Positions 1 to 10,924 of a stretch of 64,000 bases of DNA are shown piece after piece. This DNA comes from Silurus meridionalis (taxonomy: Eukaryota > Chordata > Actinopteri > Siluriformes > Siluridae). Numbering within the stretch: position 1 is the first letter of the stretch; every line of letters starts with the position of its first letter. Both the position numbers and the translations under genes were made by a program. The notes beneath the pieces were generated by a model. The model saw only the letters and a program-made list of their open reading frames with translations. It was not told the DNA's origin and searched no databases. The stretch is taken from positions 26,616,879 to 26,680,878 of the forward strand of contig NC_060891.1 in the NCBI RefSeq assembly GCF_014805685.1. Reading direction: 5' to 3'.

Positions 1-1010
1 GAAAATGATAAACACTGTTAGTGAAAAGGGGGTGTGGCCTGTGTGTATGTCAGTCCTAATGAAGGAGGCATGACCTGTTTGTTAATAAGATCTAGTAAAG
101 GGGTTGTGGCCTAAGTGTCATTTCCAGTTCAGTTCCAGTTCAGTTCAGTTTCAGTGGCCTATGTGTCAGTTCCAGTGAAGGGGTGTGGCCTAGGTGTATG
201 TTCTAAAGAAGGGGTGTGGCCCAAGTGTCTGTTCTAGTGAAGGGGTGTGGCCTACGTGTCTGTTCTAGTGAAGGGGTGTGGCCTAAGTGTCTGTTCTAGT
301 GAAGAAGGTGTAGCCTAAGTGTCTGTTCTAGTGAAGGGGTGTGGCCTGTGTGTCTGTTCTAGTGAAGGGGTGTGGCCTAAGTGTCTGTTCTAGTGAAGAA
401 GGTGTGGCCTAAGTGTCTGTTCTAGTGAAGGTTTATCGCAAAAATGTCTGTTCTAGTGAAGGGGTGTGGCCTAAGTGTATGTTCTAGTGAAGGGGTGTGA
501 CCTGTCTGTTCTAGTGAAGGGGTGTGGCCTAAGTGTCTGTTCTAGTGAAGAAAGTGTGGCCTAAGTGTCTGTTCTAGTGAAGGGGTGTGGCCTAAGAGTC
601 TGTTCTAGTGAAGAAAATGTGGCCTGTCTGTTCTAGTGAAGGGGTGTGGCCTGTCTGTTCTAGTGAAGGGGTGTGCCCTAAGCGTCTGTTCTAGTGAAGA
701 AGGTATGGCCTAAGTGTCTGTAGTAGTGAAGGGGTGTGGCCTAAGTGTCTATTTTAGTGAACAAGGTGGGGCCTAGGTGTCTGTTCTAGTGAAGGGGCCT
801 AGATGTTTGTCAGTCCTATTATAAGAGGCATGGTGAAGGGGGTGTTTTCTATGTGTTTGTCAGTCCCAATGAAGGGGGTATGGCCTTTGTGCTTATAAGG
901 TCAAACAAAGGAGGTGTGGCCTTAGTGTGCATTCCAGTGAAGGGGGTGTGGCCGATGTATTTGTCAGTCCTACTAAAGGAATCATGACCTAAGTGCTCGT
1001 ATGTTTTAGT
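1..1010. repeat. minisatellite, about 31-bp unit with GTGTGGCC core
   Basis: About 25-30 imperfect units, each containing GTGAAGGGGTGTGGCC and TGTCTGTTCTA. The core of the array is 180-800, with more diverged and longer-spaced units at both ends. It starts before the window, so its full length is unknown. No coding potential is visible. Related arrays lie at 42066-42712 and 55950-57190. Confidence 0.93.
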
Positions 1011-1101
1011 GATGCCTCAGTTCAATCTACTTTTTTTGAGAATATATTTATAAAGCATTTGTGTAGTCTGTGTAGACTTATGTCCTTCTATTTCTCTATA
1101 T

Positions 1102-1103
<2 letters not shown>

Positions 1104-1133
<30 letters not shown>
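1104..1133. repeat. (GT)n microsatellite
   Basis: Perfect dinucleotide run of about 15 units. Confidence 0.97.
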
Positions 1134-1136
<3 letters not shown>

Positions 1137-1381
1137 CCCCTGCTGCTGTGAGTATTGGGCTGAGTCAGCAAAGCATGAGGAGAATGCAGAACGCTAAATG
1201 TCTCCTCCTTCGCTGCAGAGATCTCACGAATGTTCAACTCGGTGTGTTTTTATCCAGAAGAGAATTCTGCTGAGGGAGATGGATGTGTGGAGCTTTTTCA
1301 ATTTCTTTTTCATTACTCGCGTTATCTTTCTAATAAGAGAGGAAACTGGAGAGGATTCTGGTGTTTCTGAGAGATTGGGAA

Positions 1382-1412
<31 letters not shown>

Positions 1413-1519
1413 AAGAAAAGCGAGAGGATCTGTGTGTACTGTGCGCACAAAGCGTGGGTGTGAAAAAGTGTTCCTGTTGGCTTTACAGCTTAATCTCAAA
1501 CTGCCTGCTGAACAACCTT

Positions 1520-1521
<2 letters not shown>

Positions 1522-1578
<57 letters not shown>
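1522..1578. repeat. (GT)n microsatellite
   Basis: Perfect run of about 28 units. A GA-rich stretch lies just upstream at 1380-1425 and a third GT run at 1697-1726. The open frames across them are simple-repeat artefacts. Confidence 0.97.
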
Positions 1579-1579
<1 letters not shown>

Positions 1580-1695
1580 AATATTAGATTTGTTACAGCA
1601 ACTGCTAGCAATATTTCTCAGCCTGCTCTGAGAATGAGCGGGTGCTGAATTCCAATTGGATATGACTGGGGTTAAATCAGGAAAGACCCAGAGGC

Positions 1696-1696
<1 letters not shown>

Positions 1697-1726
<30 letters not shown>
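1697..1726. repeat. (GT)n microsatellite
   Basis: Perfect dinucleotide run of about 15 units. Confidence 0.97.
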
Positions 1727-1728
<2 letters not shown>

Positions 1729-1869
1729 CTGCAGATCCATGCCGCTCTTTTCCCGGATAGTTGCCCATGCTTCAAAGTTGCAGCTCGTCTCCCTGTGAAT
1801 TATAAATATGAGCGTAATTGTAACGTAAGAAATAAAACACACATTATTTTGTAGGGATTTCTAAATATT

Positions 1870-2130
1870 CATTCAGCTTTGAGGGTGTTAGTAGAGCAGG
1901 TACTGATTTAGGTGATGTGAGGAGACCTGGGGTTCAGTCAGATTTCACATTCATTCCAAAGGTCTTCAATATGGTTTAGAGCTCTGTAGCAGGAGATCTT
2001 CCACTCCAACCCATGTAAAGCTGCTGGATTGCAGGTTTGGATCTTCTAGTTCAAGCGAAGGCAAAATTTAATGCATCCAAAGACGTCCTGTGCAATCTTG
2101 CAGCTCCAACTTTGTGGTAACAATTTTGAG
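1870..2130 (-). mobile_element. MITE-like family 1 fragment
   Basis: Shares GTGTTAGTA..CAGGTACTGAT, AAAGGTCTTCA and GGAGATCTTCCACTCCA with about 13 other places in the window (for example 38610-39005 and 50985-51270). Better-preserved copies end in a Tc1-like terminus reading ACTATATAGACAAAAGT. No coding content. The rest of 1727-2437 shows nothing I recognise. Confidence 0.6.
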
Positions 2131-2437
2131 GAGGAACCACATATAACTGGAAAAATCGGATGCATCTGAATGAATGATGATGTAATTATAGTTTAATATC
2201 CAGTGTTCATATGAAGTCGTATGGATTTACAGTCGCAAAAAGGGTTGGGAAACATAATGAAGATGTTTGTGTGAAACGGACAGACAGGGAATATGTTTCT
2301 GGTTATATTGAGCAGGATTTGAATAATGTAGAGGACAGAATTTGCATAGAAATGCAGAAAGCTGTCACTGTGTTTTCAGGAGAACACCTACTCAAATTAA
2401 TTCATTGTGGATAAAAAAAAAAACCATTAACTATATA

Positions 2438-3102
2438 CAGTGGAACCTCGGGTTACGAGCGCCCCTGGATACGTAAAATTCAGGTTAAGAGTCGCAATTC
2501 ATAAAAAATGTTGCCTCTATTTACGAGAATTTTTTTAGGATACGAGCGTTGCGCACGGAAAAATCGCAGGCAGGTTAGTTTTTTTTACGTATCGCCACGT
2601 GCTCTCGCTGCGCTCTCGTGCAGCACATACACATCCGCTCGTCGCTCTAACAGTGTGGAATTACTGAACTTTAAATACTGTACGTATTCCTATCACCATG
2701 CCGCCAACAAAGAAGCCTGATGCAGAAGGTGGAAAGAAGAAAAAAGCCATCACTGTGGAAATGAAGAAGGAGATAATCAAGAAACACCGCGATGGCATGC
2801 GTGTTGTTGATATAGCAAGCCATTATAACAGGTCAACATCCACTATCTGCACAATACTAAAAAATAAGGATAAAATAGTTGATCTAGATACTGATATGAT
2901 ACGATTTCAATATAACATGTTAAAAGTAAATAATATTAGTGAATATTGGCGTTATTTTTTTTTTAAGAAACACTTTTTGGTTGTCCAGAACGAATTACCG
3001 AAGTTTCTATTCATTCTTATGGGAAAATTTGTATCGGGATCCGAGCTTTTCAGGTTAAGAGTAAAGTGATGCAACCAATTAAACTCGTAACCCGAGGTTC
3101 CA

Positions 3103-3105
<3 letters not shown>
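2438..3105 (+). mobile_element. Tigger/pogo-type DNA transposon, internally deleted
   Basis: Terminal inverted repeats begin CAGTGGAACCTCGGGTTACG at 2438 and end with the complement at 3105, flanked by TA duplications (2436-2437, 3106-3107). These ends are characteristic of Tigger-like pogo elements. The 668-bp body keeps only the start of a transposase gene (2698-2880) and lacks the DDE region, so it could move only with a transposase supplied elsewhere. Confidence 0.88.
2698..3069 (+). pseudogene. truncated Tigger transposase, CENP-B N-terminal domain
   Basis: The first 60 residues (MPPTKKPDAEGGKKKK then TVEMKKEIIKKHRDGMRVVD) form the psq/CENP-B-type helix-turn-helix that binds the terminal repeats in pogo transposases. 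After about residue 65 the frame runs into noncoding 3' sequence. The second helix-turn-helix and DDE nuclease domain are absent. A domain-only protein could still bind element ends, but expression is unproven. Confidence 0.75.

Positions 3106-3134
<29 letters not shown>
3106..3134. repeat. (TA)n microsatellite
   Basis: TA run starting at the target duplication of the Tigger element. The transposon probably inserted into a TA-rich tract. Confidence 0.9.
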
Positions 3135-3136
<2 letters not shown>

Positions 3137-3179
3137 CTAGTTACATTTTTAAAAATCTTCTACCCTTATATAGGAGACA

Positions 3180-3440
3180 CTGGCAAACTACACTCAGCCA
3201 AAAGTATTCAGCTGACTTTCTCCACCCATATGTGCTTCTTCCTCAAACTGTAAAACTGCAAAGCTGAAGACACAATTGAAAAGGATGAAATTTACTTCAC
3301 TTGATCTTGGAGATCTTTGGGAGGAATGTGAACGTTGACTGCACCCCAGGTCTCCTCACCTCATTACCTGATTTTACTAACACACTCACAAATCTACACA
3401 AAATCCAGTGAAACATCTTGTGGTGGAACACAATGTTCAA
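3180..3440 (+). mobile_element. MITE-like family 1 fragment
   Basis: Begins with GCCAAAAGTATTCAGCTGAC and carries GCACCCCAGGTCTCCTCACC and TTTTACTAACAC. It is in the opposite orientation to the 1870-2130 copy. Confidence 0.6.
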
Positions 3441-3566
3441 AAAGAAGCACATACCCCCAAAGATATAAGACTTATTGGTCTGTAGGAGGTAGTGTCACAA
3501 ATTGACTTTGCTGCTTGACAGCATTCTGTATACTAACATGTACTAGGGTTTATGTGGGAAAACTGA

Positions 3567-3591
3567 CAGGCAGGCAGGCAGGCAGGCAGGC

Positions 3592-3626
<35 letters not shown>

Positions 3627-3654
3627 TAGATAGATAAATAGATAGATAGATAGA
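3567..3654. repeat. compound tetranucleotide microsatellite
   Basis: (GGCA)n passes into (GACA)n and then (GATA)n, an apparent series of unit-changing substitutions spread by slippage. Confidence 0.95.
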
Positions 3655-4032
3655 TCATTCCTCTCCTTATGCTGCAAGTGGCCACGGGTAATAACTTGGT
3701 TCTGAGGGCAAGTGGGAATGTTAAGAGCAAGATTCTGTCGAGAGTTTATGTCTTCCCATTATCCCAAATCCATTTGTACTAGATTTGTTTGAAGTTTAAA
3801 ACACAAAGGACAATTAAAAAAACAATACAAATACATGTTACAAGTTTGTCTTGGTTTTTGAGAGACACGTGCATGTTCCTGTTCCTTCCAACAAACAAAA
3901 TCATGCAACAGTATTGATTTCCATTTAACTGTCACCTCACTAACAGCAATAACAGCAGGTTTGGGATGAAATACATGGAACTGTGTCATGTTCCACTTCT
4001 TTCTGGAGAAAATGCAAACTTTTTATCTACTG

Positions 4033-4513
4033 CTGATCAGACATACCATTAACACTGATGATCTCTTCATCATGGCACTAGTTGGTGTGGTGGATTCTTA
4101 TATAAAGATGCAGGTGAACATTTTGTCCTTAAAGTTGATGCTAGAAGCAAGAAAAATGGGCGTAAGGATTTGAGCAAGTTTGACAAATTGTGGCGTCTAG
4201 ACGTCTGGGTCGGAGCATCTCGAAAACTGCAGCTCTTGTGAGATGTTCCTGGTCTGCAGTGGGTCAGAATCTATCAAGGTGCTCCAAGGAAGGAACAGTG
4301 GTGAACCGGTGACAGGGTCATGGGGGACGAGGATCATTGATGCACGTGAGGAGCGAACGCTGGTCCGTGTGGTCCGATCCAACAGACGAGCTCCTGTAGC
4401 TCAAACTGCTGAAGAAGTTCATGTTAATGTTTGACGGGTCACAACTGTTTTAGCAGCGAAAGGGGACCAACAAAATATTATGCAGGTGGTCATAATGTTA
4501 TGGCTGATCAGTG
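4033..4513 (+). mobile_element. internally deleted Tc1-like element, copy 1
   Basis: Ends resemble inverted CTGATCAG..CATAACATTATG sequences (left 4033, right about 4513). The interior matches the start of a common fish Tc1 transposase gene (GGATTTGAGCAAGTTTGACA, then GCATCTC..AAACTGCAGCTC). It jumps near 4428 to the 3' end (GTTTTAGCAGC..AAAGGGGACCAAC), so the catalytic centre is missing. Copies at 30778 and 53411 are related. Confidence 0.75.
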
Positions 4514-4559
4514 TATATGTAGGTTACATGGTGAGAGGAATAATGAACCAACATGGCAA

Positions 4560-4955
4560 CCATACCACACTTCAATTCCGTCTGGACTGACGGATGAGCC
4601 GAAGCGAACGTCTGAACTCTGTAATCGTTATTTAGAGAGCAAACATTCGTCTGGAATGTCCTGTACAGTCACTGCACCTAAATCCTTCTGAACTGCTCTG
4701 AGATGAACAAGAAAACTCCAAATAGTGAAGAACATCTTTGGTGAAGAGGCACTGGAACGTATTTCAGCTGAACGTTTGAAGAAACGAAGTGTTCGGATGC
4801 CGAGAGCACGTAAAGCTGTTCCGCATGGAGGATTTTTTTTTTATGAAAATAAAATCTGGACATTTATTAATTTGTTTGGTTGCAAAGAAACCAAAGGAAC
4901 ATGCGTGTGTCTCTCATTTGGTGTTTTCAAACTTTTGACAGACGCTGTATAGACA
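4560..4955 (+). mobile_element. second Tc1-like remnant, transposase 3' end
   Basis: Carries CACCTAAATCCTTCTGAACT (the region that encodes the conserved SPDLNPIE motif in Tc1 transposases, here decayed), TTTCAGCTGAACGTTTGAAG and a right end near CTTTTGACAGACGCTGTAT. A related piece is at 37735-38085. Frames are broken. Confidence 0.65.
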
Positions 4956-6253
4956 CAAAACAATAAAACAAATATAATTTCTTTTGCCAATTGACAAAAC
5001 TGATTTTTGTGTTTGTAGGAAGCGAAAATGTGTGTAAATTATATTTATGTATTTTTTCGAAGTGACATTCTGATCATGTTACAGTTGTGCTCAGAAGAAC
5101 AGGCTGAGTGAGAACAATAACAATAGAGATGAAAATATTTATCATTGTCCTCAAATGTTTTTTTAATCCTGCGCAGGATAATAGTTTTAGTGAAGAAATC
5201 ACACCGGTTGCATGACAGTTGATGGATGTCACCCAAGGTGTGGTGATGTGCTAATTGTGCAGAAACATCTTCGAGCATCAGAGGACCTGCCAAACAAGTC
5301 CTGTGGAGTAATTTGTCTTTCACATGGACATGCATAGGACAGATTTCTGCATGCATGCCTGACTTTCTATAGTGACAGATAATACTGAAAATATTTAGAA
5401 GGAACAGTGATAATAATAAGACAGACGTTGATGAGTCATGGGATTAGAGTAAAGGGGAGGGGGTGCACTTAATTATAAGCACATGCATGAACATATAACA
5501 GTGATGAGATTCAGCAGAAGTGAGATAATTATGTACAAATAATTCATTAAGCTCAATTATAACACACACACACACACACACACAATGTAGATCTTGCTAT
5601 GTCACACACCTTGTCCTCTAGAGGTTTCCACTCCTTTTGGTTTTATCCTGGGTCTAGAACTTGTCCATGATGTGAAAGTACATCTGTGCCTCATCTCATC
5701 CTGTGTCCTTCTGAAGGTCTGAAACACACTGAAGGCTCAGAAAGCTCGGGAGAGGAGTGAAACTATATGGAAGGCCAAAGAGGGCAAAACTCAGATACTT
5801 TCCTACAAAAAAAATCTTCATATGCAGCTTAGTCCTACAGCAGTAATCCATGATTTTACAACTCCAAAATCTATTGTTTAATCCTGGCTTTAATTGCTGT
5901 CTTTTTGGAGCATGTTCTTTATGTTCATTTGGGTTTCATCTCACTTGCCAAAAAACATGATGGTAGGTTAACTGGTTGCTCTTGGTGTGACCATGTGTGT
6001 TTAATGGTGCTCAACAATGGACCAACCTCTGCATTAAGCTCCAGATCTCCCACAACCTTGGCTAGGACGAAGTGCTTACTTTAAAAATGAAAGAATGAAT
6101 TCTAATAAATGTAGTCTATTTCAGGAAAAAAAAAATAATAGAGAAAAACAAAGAAAGAAATGTTAGCAAGGGTTTGTTCAAATTTAGAACCAACATTGAA
6201 GAAAACCATCAAACTGTTTTTATTTTTTTTCCTTAAATGAAATGAGGTATCTA
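4956..6253. other. intergenic, no gene recognised
   Basis: AT-rich sequence with a (CA)n run at 5562-5584. No exon-like segment with good splice sites and no transposon ends were recognised. Confidence 0.6.
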
Positions 6254-6897
6254 CAATGGCGTTTTGGTGGCACATAAAAAAAAATCGAGAAAATTATGAG
6301 AATAAAGTAACAGCACTATGAGAATAAAGTTGGAATAACGAGAATAAAGTTGTAGCACTGGCGGCGAATAGCGTGCAGATGTAACTATCGGTATCCTCCA
6401 CAAAAGAGCCAATTTTTGTCTGATATCCATGTTCACATCTGCGTACGATTCGAAGAGGAGATTCTGTGTATTTTGTGACCATAGAGGGCGCTGTTGCTTA
6501 AATATGTAAATTAGACTTTTCTGTTCAGTTCAATTAGCTGTTTCTCCGCAGCACGATGACAGACTGTTCTCCAAGTGCGTTGAAGGTAACGTGGAAGGCG
6601 CCAGGCACGTTCTTACACCAACGTTTAATGAACAGTGGCCGCTGATGTTTCAATTTACGCTGTTTGTGCAGAAAACTTTTGAGCAATATCACCTGCTAAG
6701 GTAACAAAATACAATGGTCAAAGACTCTGGAGTAACACTGGTGGACCAGTTCTTCAGCTGGTGCTGCAAAGACTTTATTCTCAAAGTTCTACAACTTTAT
6801 TCTCGTAGTTTTATGACTTTATTCTCATATTGCTACAAACTGATTCTCATAATTGTAGATTTAAAATTGATTTTTGCCTGGCACTAAAACGCCATTG
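6254..6897. mobile_element. non-autonomous DNA transposon with AATAAAGT subterminal repeats
   Basis: Inverted ends CAATGGCGTTTTGGTGGCAC (6254) and, as complement, CAATGGCGTTTTAGTGCCAG (ending 6897). Inside each end lie short repeats of GAGAATAAAGT with spacers, inverted between left (6290-6350) and right (6770-6850). There is no open reading frame of interest. The superfamily is not identified and no clear target duplication is visible. Confidence 0.7.
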
Positions 6898-7340
6898 AAC
6901 CCATCAAACATTATCTGATAAAAAATTTATATTTTTCCATCACAGCCATGGACTAGGTGTCCTTTCATAACATTGGAAGGCGTTCCACAAGATTTTGGGG
7001 GCGTGGATATGGACTATTCGTTGAGCTACAGGAGCATCACTGGGGTCAAGCTCTAAAAATATGTATCAGTTCCAGTTCATCCCAAAGGTGTTCAGTGTAG
7101 TTGAGGACGTCAGAGCTTTATGAAAGACCCTCAAGTTTACAAACTCAAACTCATCCAATACAATTGTATGCTTCAAATTACTGGCAACGTTCTCCAGTAG
7201 AACCAATTGAGGAGGTGATGGTCAGCCATTTGCAGCCATATGATGTATTCAAAATGCGAGAATTAAACTCGTGATATATTAAATTTGACATAAAAAACAC
7301 TTTTGTGTAATATGTTTTAAAATTAAAATTAACCATAATT

Positions 7341-7646
7341 ATGTAGCCCATGTGCCCATGTGTAACTCCCAGGCCGCGGACCGGCAATGACCCGCACAAA
7401 AAGAATACAAAACTTACATTATTTTCATTTTATTTATTATTAAATTCAAACCCTCAAGCGAGCAAAATGAACAAAAAACATCACAGTGGATTCATGCTTA
7501 TTATTATATTTAGAAAATACCATTTTTTATGCTTGTCGTATCGTTTTATTTTGTTGTATTTATCTGCCACACCTTAAAGGGCTGTCCGTGAAAATATTGT
7601 CCGACATTAACCCGGTCTGTGGCGCAAAAAAGTTTGGGGACCGCTG
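7341..7646. mobile_element. decayed hAT-type element end
   Basis: Ends in AAGTTTGGGGACCGCTG at 7646, preceded by a GGTCTGTGGCGCAAAAA stretch. This is the typical terminus of many vertebrate hAT elements. A rough inverted counterpart (GGCCGCGGACCGG) is near 7371. The interior is AT-rich noncoding sequence. Confidence 0.5.
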
Positions 7647-7937
7647 ATGTAAATAAAGAAAAATAAATTTTTGGTTAGGTTTTGAACCTGTTGGCCTTCT
7701 ATAGAGCAAGTGTGTTTTTTGGCGCCCTCACCAGGACATAAAGCATAAAAACATCACTGACAGGCAGTGAGGGAAGTCTTGTCTTAAAGACAGTGTGGAT
7801 ATGGAATAGTCTCAGGACTGATACTTTCCTTCATCCTTTATTTCCTTTTTCTAAGCTCAGGTTTAAACCTCAAAGGTCTGTGTGTGCTTCATGTGATGCG
7901 AACAGGAAGTAGACTTAGACACAGTTTTACAATACAC

Positions 7938-7984
<47 letters not shown>
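7938..7984. repeat. (ATT)n microsatellite
   Basis: Perfect trinucleotide run of about 15 units. Confidence 0.96.
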
Positions 7985-7986
<2 letters not shown>

Positions 7987-8315
7987 GGACACATTCATTT
8001 GCATTCTCTTACACATCTTCAGTACGGATCAGTGCTGCAATGTTATTGATCTTCACCGTGTCTCACGGTCTTGTGTAGGGTCCCATTTAGTTTTGTGTTT
8101 TCACATTATCTTGTGCTTATTTCTGTTGTTTTATGGAGCGGTTTTTTGTCTTATTGTCTACTGTCCTGTAAATGGTAGAGATGATAATAAAAGCTTAAAC
8201 GACTCCCTGACTTAAGATTCAGAGCGTTTTATTTTTGTGTTTCAGTTGATTTAGCTTTAATATGTGTTTATTGTCTGCATATTAAAATGCATATAATTTA
8301 TGACTCTTTAAACCG

Positions 8316-8316
<1 letters not shown>

Positions 8317-8344
<28 letters not shown>
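8317..8344. repeat. (CA)n microsatellite
   Basis: CA dinucleotide run abutting the tail of the LINE fragment. Confidence 0.95.
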
Positions 8345-8347
<3 letters not shown>

Positions 8348-8790
8348 TTTGCACAGAATTTGAAGTTATTGTTATTGCACAGTAATAAACAGTAATAACA
8401 TTGTGTATTATAGGGACTGGTTCACTGGGAGCAGCTCTAAATGTAAAGTAGCAGCAGGGAGAAAAGATCTACAGTATCACTCCTTCAGACACTTAGGATG
8501 TAACAATCTGTCACTGAAGGAGCTGCTCAGGGAGTGAGAGACGTTCTCCAGTAATGATCATAGATTAGCTTCCGTCCTCCTTTTCTCCTACCTCCTGTAT
8601 AGTGTCCAGGAGAATCCCCAGTCTCTTGCTGTCTGCAGTAGAGATGCTGCTTACTTCAAAGAAGATGGTTGGAGGCACCACAGAGTCAAAAAAGGTCTTC
8701 AGTAGATCTCCCTGCACTCCAAAAGTCTCCTCAGCAGAAAAAATCTGCTCTGTCCTTACGTATAAATTGCATCTGTGTTGTTTGTCCAAA
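8345..8790 (-). mobile_element. LINE fragment (reverse transcriptase C-terminal region)
   Basis: Read on the minus strand it encodes DLLKTFFDSVVPPTIFFEV followed by SISTADSKRLGILLDTIQEV. This resembles the region just after the reverse transcriptase palm in fish non-LTR retrotransposons. It is truncated at the 5' end and frame-broken. The exact clade is not determined. Confidence 0.6.
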
Positions 8791-8824
8791 GATTTATGTA
8801 AACCCTAGTTTAAAATTAAACCGT

Positions 8825-8867
<43 letters not shown>
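8825..8867. repeat. (CA)n microsatellite
   Basis: Perfect run of about 21 units. Confidence 0.97.
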
Positions 8868-8869
<2 letters not shown>

Positions 8870-9049
8870 TCCTGTACTTATATTCAACCTTTATTTTTCA
8901 TCAGAAAATTATTAAATGTAAACATTTCTTTCAGTTGCCAACAGAGGGCGTAATAATCTAAGCGTGGGCTGAAAACGGGGCAAAAGTGAGCCATATGACT
9001 TTCCACATGACTGCAGTACAGTAGCAGTATATGAAGAACAAAAGTGGAC

Positions 9050-9051
<2 letters not shown>

Positions 9052-9101
<50 letters not shown>
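9052..9101. repeat. (CA)n microsatellite
   Basis: Perfect run of about 25 units. Confidence 0.97.
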
Positions 9102-9279
9102 CCACACAATGTATAGTGTTAAAACAACTTTTTAAAGCCAACAGTGGATCTGTAACAGTAGTCTAATCAGGACCAATGCCATTTAAGCACTAGTGCTAAT
9201 CTGTAGAACCGTTATAGTTTTGAAGTCTCCAGCGTAACGGGAGTGCACCAGGTCCTGATGTGTCGTTAAAAAAAAAGTA

Positions 9280-9400
9280 GCGGACCACAATTACTGAGAG
9301 AGGAAGAAATTGATTTGGTCGCAGATTCACTTATGAGGACATTTAAAAGACGGGCTTTTCAGGAAAAGCTGGATATCGTGAGAAAAGTTCAAAAGAGTTG
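9280..9400 (+). pseudogene. hAT-family transposase N-terminal remnant
   Basis: In block A, the conceptual peptide around ADSLMRTFKRRAFQEKLDIV resembles the start of DUF4371/ZMYM6-like hAT proteins of fish (FKxxxFxEKLDIVRKG, from memory). Stops and frameshifts follow. Copies recur in the other two A blocks (about 14476 and 19690). A hAT-type end (CAGAGCTTCCCAACCTTT) lies at 9953, with equivalents in the other copies. Confidence 0.45.
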
Positions 9401-10924
9401 TTGAGCTTTTTCGAGAACTATTTATACTTTTCCTGTAGACTTTGACACGGTCATTTCAAATCGCCAGGAAAACCGCAATCCCTGGGGTTTCCGTGGTCAG
9501 AAAATTCAACAAGTATAACTACAAATGCACAGAAAACCCAGGATGGACTGTGTTTTTGTCATTTTCTGAGGTAAGTATCGACGCTTCTGCTAGAAATGAT
9601 GAATGTGAGCGATGCAGCTGTGGCTACAGTGAAAAGAGACGTGTTGAATTTGTTGTTCGTTGGGTTTCTTGCTTTAGTAATAACAGTCATATGGCAATCA
9701 TTTTGTTTGGGCAATAAGTCCATACAGCTTTAATTACCACAGAATTCATGCTTATTTGGAAAAGTATACAGACTAGTGCTAATGCTAGTTTTTGACTGAC
9801 CGGGGTACAATATGAAATACAGGGTAATTTCCTGATAGAACAGGAAACAGATTACTGCTATAGTGTGTATGAAGAACCATTTTGAAAATGCTAGCAAACT
9901 TTATAGTAGATTCTGGGGTTCGTCAGAACAACATACTGCATGTCCTATAAAACAGAGCTTCCCAACCTTTTTTTGCACCACAGACCAGTTTCATTCGTCC
10001 ATTTTTCCACAGCTTATGGGAGGAGTAAGGAGTCAGTCACATAACTAAAAACAATGATGTGCATATTAATATATATACAAACTGTATATCTTATGAAACA
10101 CAGTATGCTGAATAGATGGTATTACGTCTGTAAGCTGTTTTATGAAGGCTTTATGAAGAGCCGTTCGAAAAACATTTGTGACTCCAAAATTCAAAAATAA
10201 AAAAGCTCGTAAGATTTGCATGTGGACTGATTTGCATCACAGTGGGGCAAAGAGTGGGAACAAAACATTTCTGAAAGAAAATAAAGTGTAATAAAGTGTA
10301 TTGAATCATAGCGAGTTACTTATGACATTAAAAAAATAAATATATAAAAATAAGGTCAGCTTTTGTTCTGATGAAGCAAAATAACCAAAAATAGAAAACT
10401 TGGCAACCATGGTGACAGTTGCCAAGGTATAAGCAGGATTTCCCTATGAAGGTTTTCATGGCTACTCTCCAGCTCCGAACACAACTCAGATGGAGGAAAG
10501 TAGAAGAAGAAGGAATTCACTGATAAGTTAGTGGGTTGTGTCTCAGACAAACGCAAAACCTCAACGTCTTGTTAATGCAACCAAGAGTGAACCGAAGCAC
10601 CTGACGCCCCAAACCCACAGACGCTTGGAGGGCCAGGGTATTCAGAGGAGGATCCCGGTGTCCGTCCAGGGTCGAACGGGACCTGGTCAGAACCGCCGCA
10701 GAACCGGAGAAGGCCAGCAAGGACCTGAGGCGGGGCGACAGCCCAGGCGAAGCGCAGGAACCGGACTATGCTCAACCCGAAGGCACGGGATGGAACCATG
10801 CTCCCAGCGGAGGTCCGAAACGGCGTAGCCCATCGCGAGGCCAGAATCGAGTAAAACCACCGGTGGTGTCCAGAGGCAGTGGCGTCCACGGTGGAGTTCA
10901 AGCGGGACGCCGCCATCGGAGGAT

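Noticed and set aside
1..1010. CRISPR-like array (regular repeats)
   Set aside because: Units are contiguous without unique spacers, imperfect, and lie in a vertebrate genome with no cas genes.
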